In this document: in pieces, positions 1-9,444 of the stretch
How the letters are laid out: each line of letters begins with the position of its first letter
Numbering within the stretch: position 1 is the stretch's first letter
DNA from: Geodermatophilus bullaregiensis
GTDB lineage: Bacteria; Actinomycetota; Actinomycetes; Mycobacteriales; Geodermatophilaceae
Assembly (NCBI RefSeq): GCF_016907675.1
Contig: NZ_JAFBCJ010000001.1
Location: forward strand, 3,658,001-3,722,000
Direction of reading: 5' to 3'
Length of the DNA: 64,000 nucleotides
The notes under the pieces: generated by a model
What the model was told of the DNA's origin: nothing
The model's database searches: none
The model's input: only the letters and a program-made list of their open reading frames with translations
Program-made: the position numbers and the translations under genes

Positions 1-1
1 C

Positions 2-208
2 ATGGCCAAGCTGCTGGCCAGCGAGTACTGCGCCGAGGTGACCACCCAGTCCTTCCGCATCCACGGCGGCTACGGCTACTCCAAGGAGTACGAGATCGAG
101 CGGCTCATGCGCGAGGCGCCGTTCCTGCTCATCGGCGAGGGCACTAGCGAGATCCAGAAGACGATCATCAGCCGCGGCCTGCTCAAGGAGTACGGCCTCC
201 GGCGCTGA
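2..208 (+). CDS. Acyl-CoA dehydrogenase, C-terminal part (gene starts upstream of window)
   Basis: Only the last 68 residues are visible. They match the C-terminal helical domain of acyl-CoA dehydrogenases: a THS-like stretch leads into FRIHGGYGY, then YEIERLMREA and the IGEGTSEIQ segment that contacts flavin and substrate across the dimer interface. The family oxidises acyl-CoA thioesters at the alpha-beta bond using FAD. The frame is open to the window edge, so the true start lies outside. The TGA at 206-208 ends it, and the next gene converges on it with 15 nt between stops. The exact acyl substrate cannot be told from this piece. Confidence 0.9.
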   Translation: MAKLLASEYCAEVTTQSFRIHGGYGYSKEYEIERLMREAPFLLIGEGTSEIQKTIISRGLLKEYGLRR

Positions 209-223
209 GATCCGCCGTACGGA

Positions 224-2242
224 TCAACTCGCCGGCCGGCTCAGGTCGTAGAGGGTGACGCCGTCCACGGTCCGCCCCTCGAAGTGCTCCGCCACCCAGG
301 CCGCGGTGCTCCCGTCGTCGCCGCCCGTGGTGCTGTCCGCCCCCGGCCCTTCACCGATGAACCAGTGGACCCGGCCCTCGGCGACGTACCGCTGGAACTG
401 CTCGAGCGTGGGGGAGGGGTCGCTGCCGCTGAAGCCGCCGATCGCCATGACCGGCAGGCCCGTCGCCAGCTGGTGGACGGCGGCGCGGTAGGAGCCCACC
501 GTGGCCGCCGCCCAGGTGTGGGAGTCCGCGTCCTCGGCGAGGAGGTCGGCCACCTCGTCGCTGACCTCGCCGGCGTCGAGCGGACGTCCCCGGTCGCCCT
601 GTCCGCCGTCCCCGCCGCCGGGCGGGACGACCGTGGTCGCGTCACCCCCACCGGGCGTCTCCGCCGGACCGGGCAGCTCGTCCCCGGCCGCGCCGGACGG
701 CGGACCCCCGGTACCCGGCTGGACGACGACACCCGGGCCGAAGCCGGTGTCACCGGACACCGCCGGCCCCGCGGTCGGGATGGCGCCGGTGTGGGGTGTC
801 GTGGCCGTATGTGCCGCGTAGACGGCCGGACCACCGAGCCCGGCGAGGACGCCGGCGGCCAGCACCGTCGCCGCGACGGCGCGGCCGAGCCGGTGGACGG
901 CGAGCAGTACGACCGCGGCGGCCAGGCCGAGGGCCGGCACCGCCCAGCGCAGCCAGGGCAGGAACTCCGCAGAGCGGCCCAGCAGGACCCAGGCCCACAG
1001 CGCGGTGCCGGCCAGCGCGACCGCCAGGACCAGCCGCGCGCGTGCCCACCCCCGCCGCTGCCACAGGAGCGTGCCGCCGATCGCGACCAGCGCGGCGATC
1101 GCCGGGGCGAGGGCCACCGTGTAGTACTCGTGGAAGATGCCGGCCATCAGGCCGAAGGTCAGCGCGGTGACGCCCAGCCAGGTCCCCCAGGTCAGCAGCG
1201 CGGCCCGGGTCGGGTCGGTGCGCGGCGCCCGGCTGATGGTGAGGCCCGTGACGAGCAGCAGCAGTGCGGCCGGCAGCAGCCAGGCCACCTGGCCGCCGAC
1301 CGCGGGGCCGAACAGCCGGCCGAGACCGGCGTCCCCCCAGCCCGGCGCGGCGCCGACGCCGCCGATCTCCTCGCCGGTCAGCCGGCCCAGGCCGTTGTAG
1401 CCCCAGATCAGCTCCCACACGGAGTTCGTCTGCGAGCCCCCGACGTACGGCCGCGCCGACTCCGGCACCAGCCCGACGACCGCCACCCACCACCCGGCGG
1501 TCGCGACGAGCGCCAGTCCGGCGCCGAGCAGGTGCCGGATGCGCCGGCCCACGGTCGTCGGGGCGGCGACCAGGTAGGCCAGCGCGAACGCCGGCACGAC
1601 CAGCAGCGCCTGCAGCATCTTGGTGAGGAAGGCCAGGCCGACCAGCACCCCGACGAGTGCCAGGGCCCTCCCGCTGGCCCGCTCGACCGCACGCGTCAGC
1701 GCGTACGCCGCCGCGGTCAGCAGGAGCACGAGCAGGGCGTCGGGGTTGTTGAAGCGGGACACCAGCACGGCGACCGGGGTCACCGCCATCGCGGTCCCGG
1801 CCAGCAGCCCGGCACCGGGGCCGGCCACCCGCCGCACGGCCAGGTACAGCAGTCCCACGGTGCCCACGCCCATGAGCGCCTGCGGCACCAGGAGCGACCA
1901 GGACGACAGACCGAACAGCCGCACCGACAGCGCCATGACCCACAGCGAGGCCGGCGGCTTGTCCACGGTGATCGAGTTGGCCGCGTCCGAGGAGCCGTAG
2001 AAGAAGGCCTTCCAGCTCTCCGAGCCGGCCTGGGCGGCGGCCGAGTAGTAGGCGTTGGCCCAGCCGGAGGCCGACAGGTCCCACAGGTACAGGACGCCGG
2101 TGGCCGCCAGCAGGCCGAGCAGGGCCGGCCGGACCCAGCGGGGGTCGGTGTCGCGGCCTCGCAGCAGGCGGGGGAGCCACCTCGCCCGCGACGCTGCCGG
2201 GGGCGGGGTGGGCGCGGCGGGTGGCGGCACGGTGGCGGTCAT
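224..2242 (-). CDS. GT39/ArnT-like membrane glycosyltransferase (YkcB type)
   Basis: A 672-residue polytopic protein. After a Pro-rich N-terminus it has a first membrane segment, then a loop with WANAYYSAAAQA and DKPP typical of the PMT/ArnT family, followed by many hydrophobic helices to about residue 520. A soluble C-terminal domain contains GLPVMAIGGFSG. Family members transfer a sugar from a polyprenyl-phosphate donor on the outer face of the membrane. The start ATG at 2240-2242 overlaps the stop of the upstream GT2-GtrA gene by 4 nt (ATGA), so the two are translationally coupled. The neighbour would make and flip the donor that this enzyme uses. Sugar and acceptor are unknown. Confidence 0.85.
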   Translation of the reverse strand: MTATVPPPAAPTPPPAASRARWLPRLLRGRDTDPRWVRPALLGLLAATGVLYLWDLSASGWANAYYSAAAQAGSESWKAFFYGSSDAANSITVDKPPASLWVMALSVRLFGLSSWSLLVPQALMGVGTVGLLYLAVRRVAGPGAGLLAGTAMAVTPVAVLVSRFNNPDALLVLLLTAAAYALTRAVERASGRALALVGVLVGLAFLTKMLQALLVVPAFALAYLVAAPTTVGRRIRHLLGAGLALVATAGWWVAVVGLVPESARPYVGGSQTNSVWELIWGYNGLGRLTGEEIGGVGAAPGWGDAGLGRLFGPAVGGQVAWLLPAALLLLVTGLTISRAPRTDPTRAALLTWGTWLGVTALTFGLMAGIFHEYYTVALAPAIAALVAIGGTLLWQRRGWARARLVLAVALAGTALWAWVLLGRSAEFLPWLRWAVPALGLAAAVVLLAVHRLGRAVAATVLAAGVLAGLGGPAVYAAHTATTPHTGAIPTAGPAVSGDTGFGPGVVVQPGTGGPPSGAAGDELPGPAETPGGGDATTVVPPGGGDGGQGDRGRPLDAGEVSDEVADLLAEDADSHTWAAATVGSYRAAVHQLATGLPVMAIGGFSGSDPSPTLEQFQRYVAEGRVHWFIGEGPGADSTTGGDDGSTAAWVAEHFEGRTVDGVTLYDLSRPAS

Positions 2243-3537
2243 CGGGCGTCCTCCGGTCCGGGTCGGGTGGGAGGTCGTGGAGGGCCGGTCGGGTCGCCGG
2301 CGGGTGCCGGGCGGTGCCGGCGGAACACCCAGCCGCGCAGCAGGAGGAAGCGCAGCAGCACGGCGGCGGCGTTGGCGGCCACGAGGAGCGTCAGCTCGGC
2401 AGCGCGCGACGGTGCGGCGACCACGGCGTGGAGCAGGCCCAGCGAGCCACTGGTCAGGGTCAGCGTGAGCGCGAGGACGGCCAGGCCCCGCAGGTGGTCC
2501 CGGCCGGCGCCGTCCGTCCCGCGGATGCCGAAGGTCACCCGTCGGTTGGCCGCGGTGTTGGCCACCGCCGTCACCAGCAGTGCCACCAGGTTGGCCACCT
2601 GGGCGGCCGCGACCCCGCGCAGCAGCACGAAGAGCACCAGGTGGGCGACGGTCGAGACGACCCCGATCGCGGCGAACCGCAGCAGCTGGCCGACCAGGGA
2701 GCCCGGGACACCCGGCGGCGGGTCCGGCAGCGGCCCACGTCCGATGGTGGCCCGCAGCCGGTCCAGCGGGAGCCGGCCGGTCGACAGCGCGCGGAGCACC
2801 CGGACGATGCCCGCGACGTCGGCCCTCGCCGTCCGCACCAGGTCGACACGGCTGTCGGGGTCGTCGACCCAGTCGACGGGCACCTCGTGGATGCGCAGTC
2901 CTGCCCGCTCGGCGAGCACCAGCAGCTCGGTGTCGAAGAACCAGCCGGTGTCCTCGACCAGCGGCAGCAACTCGGCGGCGACGTCGGCGCGGATGGCCTT
3001 GAAGCCGCACTGCGCGTCCGACAGCGAGGTCGCGAGCGTGCGCCGCAGCAGCAGGTTGTAGCAGCGGGAGACCACCTCGCGCCCGAGTCCGCGGGCGACC
3101 CGTGACGAGGGCGCGAGCCGGGTACCGACCGCCAGGTCGGAGTGACCGCTGATCAGCGGGGCCACCAGCGGCAGGAGAGCGGCGAGGTCGGTGGACAGGT
3201 CGACGTCGGTGTAGGCCAGGACCGGCGCGTCCGAGCGCAACCAGGCGGTGCGCAGCGCCCGCCCCCGGCCCGGTCGGGTCAGGGTGAGCACCTCGGTGCC
3301 GGGCAGCTCGGCGGCCACCCGGCGCGCCACCTCCAGGGTGCGGTCGGTGCTGCCGTTCTCCGCGACGGTGATCCGGAAGGGGTAGGGCAGCGACTCGGTC
3401 AGGTGGGCGTGCAGACGGCGCAGGCACGGCTCGAGGTCGGTCTCCTCGTCGTGCACCGGGACGACGACGTCGAGGAGGGGGCGTCCACGGCCGGTGACAG
3501 CGGCGCGGTGGTCGCTGCCGAACGGGAGCGGTGGCAT
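2239..3537 (-). CDS. Fused polyprenyl-phosphate glycosyltransferase (GT2) and GtrA-like flippase
   Basis: With the ATG at 3535-3537 the protein has 432 residues. The first ~260 are a DPMS-like GT2 domain with VVVPVHDEE, the DVDLSTD metal/nucleotide motif and AQCGFKAIR. From about residue 285 comes a four-helix GtrA domain (LLRFAAIGVVSTVAH; ANRRVTF). GT2 would load a sugar onto polyprenyl phosphate and GtrA would flip it outward for the GT39 partner downstream. An upstream in-frame GTG (3607-3609) would add 24 residues, but it lies inside the CRP-type box, so I prefer the ATG. A weak -10 (CAGGGT, 3560-3565, minus strand) fits this start. Confidence 0.85.
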   Translation of the reverse strand: MPPLPFGSDHRAAVTGRGRPLLDVVVPVHDEETDLEPCLRRLHAHLTESLPYPFRITVAENGSTDRTLEVARRVAAELPGTEVLTLTRPGRGRALRTAWLRSDAPVLAYTDVDLSTDLAALLPLVAPLISGHSDLAVGTRLAPSSRVARGLGREVVSRCYNLLLRRTLATSLSDAQCGFKAIRADVAAELLPLVEDTGWFFDTELLVLAERAGLRIHEVPVDWVDDPDSRVDLVRTARADVAGIVRVLRALSTGRLPLDRLRATIGRGPLPDPPPGVPGSLVGQLLRFAAIGVVSTVAHLVLFVLLRGVAAAQVANLVALLVTAVANTAANRRVTFGIRGTDGAGRDHLRGLAVLALTLTLTSGSLGLLHAVVAAPSRAAELTLLVAANAAAVLLRFLLLRGWVFRRHRPAPAGDPTGPPRPPTRPGPEDAR

Positions 3538-3594
3538 GACCGGGACGGTGACGGCCGACCCTGGAGTCACCCCGTGCGCTCGCTGGCACTCGGC

Positions 3595-3610
3595 TGTGAT
3601 CGGGATCACA
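3595..3610. promoter_or_regulatory. Perfect CRP/GlxR-type operator in divergent promoter region
   Basis: The sequence TGTGATCGGGATCACA is a perfect dyad and an exact match to the TGTGA-N6-TCACA consensus of CRP-family regulators, including actinobacterial Crp and GlxR. It lies between the divergent GT2-GtrA gene and the MDR reductase gene. Its centre is about 33 nt before the GTG of the reductase, whose -10 (TAGGGT, 3624-3629) points to a leaderless transcript. Whether it activates or represses cannot be read from sequence. Confidence 0.8.
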
Positions 3611-3635
3611 CCGGGTCTCGGCCTAGGGTCGAGGC

Positions 3636-4571
3636 GTGCGAGCCGTGGGAGTGATCGAGTTCGGCGGGCCCGAGGCCCTCACCGTCGTCGACGTGCCCGA
3701 CGAGCCCCTGGGGCCCGGGCGGGTGCGGGTCCGGGTGCGGGCCGCGGCGGTCAACCCGACCGACACCCACCTGCGCAGCGGCGCCTACGCCGGCCGGGAC
3801 CCCGTGACGACGCCGCCGTGGGTGCCCGGTATGGACGCCGCCGGTGAGGTGGTCGAGGTGGGCGAGGGCGTCGACCGGGTCGCGGTCGGGGACGCGGTCA
3901 TGGGGATCGTCGTCCCCACCGGCGCGCACGGCGGCTACCGGGAGGACCTCGTGCTGCCGGCCGCCTCGGTCGCCCGGGTGCCGGCCGGGGCCGACGCCGT
4001 CGCCGCGTCGACCCTGCCGATGAACGGCCTCACCGCCCGCCTCGCGCTCGACCGGATGGCCCTGCCCCCTGGCTCGGTGCTCGCGGTGACCGGCGCGGCC
4101 GGGGCGTTCGGCGGCTACGTCGTACAACTGGCGAAGGCCGACGGGCTCACCGTCGTCGCCGACGCGGCGGAGGCCGACGAGCAGCTGGTGCGCGACCTCG
4201 GTGCCGACGTCGTCGTGCGGCGGGGCGACGACGTGGCCGAGCGGATCCGCGCCGAGTACCCCGACGGCGTCGACGGGCTGGCCGACGGGTCGGTGCAGGA
4301 CGCGCTCGTGCTGCCCGCGGTGCGCGACGGCGGGAAGGTGACCACCGTGCGCGGCTACCGCGGCGACGGCTCCGGCCGGGTCGAGGTCCTGCCCACGCTG
4401 GTGCGCCGGTACGCGGAGAACGCCGCGGCGCTCGACCGGTTGCGCGAGCAGGTCGAGCAGGGTGCGGTGACGCTCCGCGTGGCGCGCACGTTCGCGCCGG
4501 AGGAGGCGCCCGAGGCCCACCGCGTGCTCGCCGCCGGCGGCGTCCGCGGCCGCCTGGTCGTCACCTTCTGA
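3636..4571 (+). CDS. Zinc-less MDR NAD(P)H:quinone oxidoreductase-like protein
   Basis: A 311-residue medium-chain reductase. The N-terminal GroES-like fold shows AAAVNPTDTHLRSG and VPGMDAAGEVVEVG, and the nucleotide-binding domain has TGAAGAFGGYVVQLAK. No zinc-binding Cys set is present, which is typical of the quinone reductase subgroup. The start is GTG at 3636: a -10-like TAGGGT lies 6 nt before it with no Shine-Dalgarno sequence, the pattern of a leaderless mRNA. A perfect CRP-type box sits just upstream. It is one of three MDR paralogues in the window (also 40099-41001 and 45951-46877). Substrate unknown. Confidence 0.85.
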   Translation: MRAVGVIEFGGPEALTVVDVPDEPLGPGRVRVRVRAAAVNPTDTHLRSGAYAGRDPVTTPPWVPGMDAAGEVVEVGEGVDRVAVGDAVMGIVVPTGAHGGYREDLVLPAASVARVPAGADAVAASTLPMNGLTARLALDRMALPPGSVLAVTGAAGAFGGYVVQLAKADGLTVVADAAEADEQLVRDLGADVVVRRGDDVAERIRAEYPDGVDGLADGSVQDALVLPAVRDGGKVTTVRGYRGDGSGRVEVLPTLVRRYAENAAALDRLREQVEQGAVTLRVARTFAPEEAPEAHRVLAAGGVRGRLVVTF

Positions 4572-4657
4572 GGTGCGGTCGCGCACGGCCCGGCCCGCCT
4601 GACAGGGTGGGGGCGGTGCCGGGCAGCGGGGCCCGGCGTGCGATGGAGGTGCGGCAG

Positions 4658-4978
4658 ATGGTGCACAGGCTCGTCGTCAGCTACGGGCAGCCGGCGGACC
4701 CGGGGGCGTTCGACGCGTACTACCGCGACACGCACACCCCGCTGGCGACGAGGATGCCCGGGCTGGTCCGGCTGACCACCGGTCACCCGCAGGCCATGGA
4801 CCCCTCCCAGCCCGCGCCCTACCTGGTCGCCGAGCTCGACTTCGACTCCGAGCAGGCCATGGGCGCGGCGTTCGCGTCCGAGGAGGGGAAGGCCGCGGCC
4901 GGGGACGTCGCGAACTTCGCCACCGGCGGGGCGACCATGACGCACCACGAGGTCACCGAGGTCCACGTCTCCCGGTGA
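4658..4978 (+). CDS. EthD-family small protein
   Basis: 106 residues with the EthD/dimeric alpha-beta barrel pattern: LVVSYGQPADPGAFDAYYRDTH near the start, then PYLVAELDFDS and a C-terminal strand. EthD was first linked to ethyl tert-butyl ether degradation, but family members act in many oxidative pathways and as small monooxygenase or decarboxylase folds. The ATG at 4658 is chosen because GGAGGTG (4645-4651) sits 6 nt before it; upstream in-frame starts lack this. It overlaps the TPP-enzyme gene by 4 nt, so the pair is probably co-translated and works on the same pathway. Confidence 0.75.
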   Translation: MVHRLVVSYGQPADPGAFDAYYRDTHTPLATRMPGLVRLTTGHPQAMDPSQPAPYLVAELDFDSEQAMGAAFASEEGKAAAGDVANFATGGATMTHHEVTEVHVSR

Positions 4979-6525
4979 ACGGCGCCCAGGCACTCATCCG
5001 CACGCTCGTCGACGCCGGGGTCGACGTCTGCTTCGCCAACCCCGGCACGTCGGAGATGCACTTCGTCGCCGCGCTGGACGACGTCCCGGGGATGCGCGGG
5101 GTGCTGACCCTCTTCGAGGGCGTGGCGACCGGCGCCGCCGACGGCTGGGCGCGCATGACCGGCCGGCCAGCCGCGACGCTGCTGCACCTGGGGCCGGGCC
5201 TGGGCAACGGCCTGGCCAACCTGCACAACGCCCGCCGCGGGCGCGCGCCGATGGTCAACGTGGTCGGTGACCACGCCCGCTCGCACAAGCGGCTCGACGC
5301 GCCGCTGGAGAGCGACATCGACGCCCTCGCCGGCACGGTCTCGGGCTGGGTGCGCCGGTCGCTGTCGCCGGCCGACGTCGCCGCCGACGCCGCGGACGCC
5401 GTCGCCGCGGCCACCCGGGGGCAGATCGCCACGCTGGTGCTCCCGGCCGACGTCTCCTGGGAGGACGGCGCCGCGGTGGCCGACCCGCCCCCGGTGCGGC
5501 CCCGGCCGCGCGTGGCCCCGCCGGTCGTCGACGACGTCGCCGCCGTGGTGGGCGCGGGCGAGCCGACCGTGCTGTTCGTCGGCGGGGACGTCGTGGCCTC
5601 GGAGGCCGGGCTGCTCGCCGCCGCGCGGGTGGCCGCCGGCACCGGCGCCCGGCTGCTGGCCGAGACCTTCCCCGCGCGGATGGTGCGCGGCGCCGGGCTG
5701 CCCGACGTCGGCAAGCTGCCCTATCCGCCGGAGGTGGCGATCAAGGCCCTGGCCGGCACCCGGCACCTGGTGCTCGCGGGGGCGACCTCGCCGGTGCACT
5801 TCTTCGGCTACCCGGGCGTCCCCGGCACCCCGGTGCCCGAGGACTGCGCGGTGCACGTGCTCTCCCGCCCGGGCGAGGACGGCGTCGCGGCGCTCGAGGC
5901 GCTCGCCACCGCGGTGGCCGCCGACGCCGAGCCGCAGCTGCTGGAGGCCTCCCGCCCCGAGCTGCCCACCGGGCGCCTGACCCCGCGGGCAGTCTCGGCG
6001 GTGGTCGGCGCCCTGCTGCCCGAGCGGGCGGTCGTCGTCGACGAGGCGATCACCTCCGGCGTCGGGATCGCCGAGCTGACCTCGGGCGCGCCGCGGCACG
6101 ACTGGCTGGCGCTCACCGGCGGGGCGATCGGCGACGGCCTGCCCATGGCGGTCGGCGCGGCGGTGGCCTGCCCCGACCGGCCGGTGCTGGTCCTCCAGGC
6201 CGACGGCAGCGCGATGTACACGGTGCAGGCGCTGTGGACGATGGCCCGCGAGCAGCTCGACGTCACCGTCGTCCTCTACGACAACGGCTCGTACGCGATC
6301 CTGCAGGGGGAGCTGTCGCGGGTCGGCGCCACCCGCGGCGGGGAGCGCGCGGGCCAGTTGCTCGAGCTCGGCGGGCCGGCGCTGGACTTCGTGTCCCTGG
6401 CCACCGGCATGGGCGTGCCGGCCACCCGGGCCGAGACCGCCGAAGAGCTGGCCGACCAGGTCCGCACCGCGCTGGCCGAGCCGGGTCCGCACCTGGTGCA
6501 GGCGGTGCTGCGCCCGGCCGGCTGA
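4975..6525 (+). CDS. Acetolactate synthase-like thiamine diphosphate enzyme
   Basis: 516 residues with the three-domain ThDP enzyme layout. The N-terminal PYR domain has ANPGTSEMHF and the catalytic glutamate in LFEGVATGAADG. The C-terminal PP domain has ADGSAMYT...DNGSYAI, a variant of the GDG-N cofactor motif with Ala in place of the first Gly. It begins with GTG in a GTGA overlap with the EthD gene. Many actinobacterial proteins of this type are labelled acetolactate synthase large subunit, but the length is short (IlvB is about 550-600), no small subunit is adjacent, and the EthD neighbour suggests a catabolic decarboxylase or lyase instead. Confidence 0.75.
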   Translation: MNGAQALIRTLVDAGVDVCFANPGTSEMHFVAALDDVPGMRGVLTLFEGVATGAADGWARMTGRPAATLLHLGPGLGNGLANLHNARRGRAPMVNVVGDHARSHKRLDAPLESDIDALAGTVSGWVRRSLSPADVAADAADAVAAATRGQIATLVLPADVSWEDGAAVADPPPVRPRPRVAPPVVDDVAAVVGAGEPTVLFVGGDVVASEAGLLAAARVAAGTGARLLAETFPARMVRGAGLPDVGKLPYPPEVAIKALAGTRHLVLAGATSPVHFFGYPGVPGTPVPEDCAVHVLSRPGEDGVAALEALATAVAADAEPQLLEASRPELPTGRLTPRAVSAVVGALLPERAVVVDEAITSGVGIAELTSGAPRHDWLALTGGAIGDGLPMAVGAAVACPDRPVLVLQADGSAMYTVQALWTMAREQLDVTVVLYDNGSYAILQGELSRVGATRGGERAGQLLELGGPALDFVSLATGMGVPATRAETAEELADQVRTALAEPGPHLVQAVLRPAG

Positions 6526-6607
6526 CCGCCTCACCCCCCAGGGGGAACGCCGGACGGATCCGTTCCAGTGTCCGGCGCCGGGGGCCGATGTGGTCGGTGT
6601 GTCCCCG

Positions 6608-9334
6608 ATGACGACAGGAGACGGCTCCCGCACGCCCGTGCGGGGGCCGCTCTCCGGTGCCCCCTGGACCGTGTTGTCGGTGCTGCCCGTGCTGGCGATG
6701 GTCGTGGCCCAGGGGATGCTCCCCGGCACGGAGGCCGGCACGGCCCTGTACTTCGCCGTCGTCGCGGTCGCCGTGGCCGGCGCCTGGGCCGGCGCCCTGG
6801 CCTCGTCCCGCGGTGCGGCGCCGTACTGCCTCGCCGTGGGCGTCACGCTGTCGGGCCTGGGCGACGCGCTGTGGCAGGCGCAGGCGCTCATCGCCGGCAC
6901 GGCGGCCGACGTCTCCGCCGTCGACGTGCTGTACGTGGGCTCCTACGCGGCCGTCGGCACCGGGGTGTGGCTGATGGCCGGTGCCGGCGAGCGCTCGCGC
7001 CGGCAGCGGGTGGCCGGGGCGATCGACGCGCTGTGCGTGACGGTGGCCGCGCTCCTGGTCGTGTGGGAGCTGTCGATCCAGGCCACGGTGTCCGACCGGT
7101 CGCTCCCGCTGGTCGCCCAGGCCGTCCTGGTCACCTACCCGGTCGCGGACGCCGTGCTGCTGGGGCTGGTCTGCCGCCTGCTCACCAGCCGGCGGCGGGG
7201 CGAGTGGGCGGGTCTGGCCGTGGCCGCCGCGTGCGCCTGCTGGCTGGTCTCGGACGTCGCCTTCCTGGTGCAGGACCGGATCGAGGGCTTCGGCTCCTGG
7301 CTGGACTCCGGCTGGCTGCTGGGCAGCCTCCTGCTGACCGCGGCGACCTCGCGGCGGCTGGCCGCCCCGGCCCGCCCGGCGCGCGACGGGGTGGCCACCG
7401 CCTCCGGCCTGGGCCGCCTCGCCGTCTGCCTCGGCGCGCTCATGGTCCCGCCGAGCGTCGAGCTCGTCACCGACGCCACCGGCCACGGGGACGCCGTCAG
7501 CACCGTCTTCGCCAGCACGCTGGTGCTCACCCTGCTGGTCTTCCTGCGCGCCTCGCTGCTGCTGAAGGGCGAGGCCGCGGCCCGGGCGCGGCTGCGCTCG
7601 CAGGAGCGGTACGCCACCAAGCTGGCCGCCTGGTCCGCCGACGCGGTGATGGTGGTCGGCCGCGACCACCGGCTGCTCAGCGACCCGGCGCCGCTGGCCG
7701 GGCTGCTGGGTACCGCGCCGGCCGAGCTCGGGAGCACGCAGGACGTCGTCCGGGCGGCGGGGATCGACCCCGACGTCGCCCTGGACGTCTTCGGGCAGGG
7801 CGTGGCCGCCGGCGGGCAGGTCGTGGACGTCGAGGTGCCGGCCCGGCGCATGGGCGAGGACCGCTGGTACGGCGTCCGGCTGGTCGACCTCGGCGACGAC
7901 CCGGACATCGGCGGCGTCGTCGTCCACCTGACCGACGTGACCAGCCGGCGCCGCGCCGACCGCGCGCTGGCCCACGTGACCCTGCACGACGGGCTCACCG
8001 GCCTGGCCAACCGCACGCTGTTCACCGACCGCGTCGGCCAGGCGCTGCTGCGCACCGTGCGCGGCGGCGGCTCGGCCGCGGTGGTCACGATCGACCTCGA
8101 CGGCTTCAAGGCGGTCAACGACACCCTCGGGCACGACGCCGGCGACGCGCTGCTGTTCGAGGTGGCGGGCCGGCTGAGCGCCGCCGTCCGCGCCGACGAC
8201 ACCGTGGCCCGGCTGGGTGGCGACGAGTTCGCCGTGCTGGTCGAGCAGGCCGGTGACGGCGACGACGCGGCGCTGGCGACGGCGACCCGCGTGCTCGAGG
8301 TGCTCGCCCGCCCGGTCGAGCTCGAGGGCCGGCCGGTGACCGTGACCGCCGCCGTCGGCGTCGCCGTGGGCCGCGGGAACGTGACCAGCGGGTCGCTCAT
8401 CGCCGACGCCGACCTGGCGCTGCAGGCGGCCCGGACGGGCGGCCGCAACCGGGTGGAGGTCTACGACCCCGGGATGCGCGCGGCGGTGCAGGCCGCCCGC
8501 GAGCTGGAGCACGAGCTGCGCGGCGCGCTGGCCGCGGGGGAGTTCCGGCTGGTGTACCAGCCGGTCGTCACCCTGGCCGACCGCCGGGTGACCGGCTTCG
8601 AGGCGCTGCTGCGGTGGACCTCGCCGCGGCTGGGCCCGGTGGGCCCGGACCGGTTCGTGCCGGCCGCGGAGGCCGCGGGCCTGATCGACGAGATCGGCGC
8701 GTGGGTGCTGCAGGAGGCGTGCGCGACCGCGGCCGCGTGGCGGCGCGACCACCCGGGCGCCGGCGACATGACGATGGCGGTCAACGTGTCGGCCGCTCAG
8801 CTGGCCTCCCCGGACCTGGTCGGCTCCATCGCCGCCGCGCTGGCCGAGAGCGGCCTGCCCGCGGGATCGCTGGTGGTGGAGGTGACCGAGACCGCGCTCG
8901 TCGGCGACCCGGAGCACGCGGCGGCCTGCCTGGCGGCGCTGCGGGCGCTCGGCGTCCGGCTGGCGCTGGACGACTTCGGCACCGGCTACTCCTCGCTGGC
9001 GCACCTGCAGCAGTTCACCGTGGACGTGCTCAAGATCGACCGCTCGTTCGTCAGCACGATGGCCGAGGGCGAGCCGATGCCGGCGATCGTGCGCGGCACC
9101 ATCGACCTGGGCCGCACGCTGGGCCTGGAGGTGCTCGCCGAGGGCGTGGAGCACGAGCAGCAGGCGCGGCTGCTGGCAGAGGGCAACTGCGACTCGGCGC
9201 AGGGCTACCTGTTCGCCCGGCCGCTGGAGCGCACCGACGCCGAGGCGGTGCTGCTCGAGCAGGTGGCGCGGGACGCCGCCGCGGCGGCCGTGCCGGTGCC
9301 GCGGGCGCCGCGGGTGCTGACCCGCCCGGTCTGA
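6608..9334 (+). CDS. Membrane-bound GGDEF-EAL protein (cyclic-di-GMP turnover)
   Basis: About 908 residues. An N-terminal region of roughly 330 residues holds eight or nine hydrophobic helices. A PAS-like segment follows (residues ~335-425), then a diguanylate cyclase domain and a phosphodiesterase domain. The GGDEF motif (537-541) is intact and an RADD inhibitory site lies five residues before it. The EAL motif (665-667) is intact, with DDFGTGYSSL and LKIDRSFV downstream. Both activities therefore look possible. The ATG at 6608 is chosen; a GTG at 6590 would add six residues. It stands alone between the TPP enzyme and an unknown membrane protein. Tad pilus and flagellin genes are in the same window, a plausible but unproven output. 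Confidence 0.9.
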   Translation: MTTGDGSRTPVRGPLSGAPWTVLSVLPVLAMVVAQGMLPGTEAGTALYFAVVAVAVAGAWAGALASSRGAAPYCLAVGVTLSGLGDALWQAQALIAGTAADVSAVDVLYVGSYAAVGTGVWLMAGAGERSRRQRVAGAIDALCVTVAALLVVWELSIQATVSDRSLPLVAQAVLVTYPVADAVLLGLVCRLLTSRRRGEWAGLAVAAACACWLVSDVAFLVQDRIEGFGSWLDSGWLLGSLLLTAATSRRLAAPARPARDGVATASGLGRLAVCLGALMVPPSVELVTDATGHGDAVSTVFASTLVLTLLVFLRASLLLKGEAAARARLRSQERYATKLAAWSADAVMVVGRDHRLLSDPAPLAGLLGTAPAELGSTQDVVRAAGIDPDVALDVFGQGVAAGGQVVDVEVPARRMGEDRWYGVRLVDLGDDPDIGGVVVHLTDVTSRRRADRALAHVTLHDGLTGLANRTLFTDRVGQALLRTVRGGGSAAVVTIDLDGFKAVNDTLGHDAGDALLFEVAGRLSAAVRADDTVARLGGDEFAVLVEQAGDGDDAALATATRVLEVLARPVELEGRPVTVTAAVGVAVGRGNVTSGSLIADADLALQAARTGGRNRVEVYDPGMRAAVQAARELEHELRGALAAGEFRLVYQPVVTLADRRVTGFEALLRWTSPRLGPVGPDRFVPAAEAAGLIDEIGAWVLQEACATAAAWRRDHPGAGDMTMAVNVSAAQLASPDLVGSIAAALAESGLPAGSLVVEVTETALVGDPEHAAACLAALRALGVRLALDDFGTGYSSLAHLQQFTVDVLKIDRSFVSTMAEGEPMPAIVRGTIDLGRTLGLEVLAEGVEHEQQARLLAEGNCDSAQGYLFARPLERTDAEAVLLEQVARDAAAAAVPVPRAPRVLTRPV

Positions 9335-9444
9335 GGGGCGCCGCCGTCGTGCCGGGGCCGTGCGCGCCGTCGCCTCCGGTGACGGTGACGCCACCGTGAC
9401 GTTGCGGCTCCTAGCGTCGGCCCCCGCTGAGCAGGAGGTGGACG

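Noticed and set aside
284-3061. Very long open frame opposite the glycosyltransferase genes (and similar long frames opposite most genes)
   Set aside because: These frames are rich in Arg, Gln, His and Pro, lack domains and mirror strong genes on the other strand. They are the usual shadow of high GC third positions.
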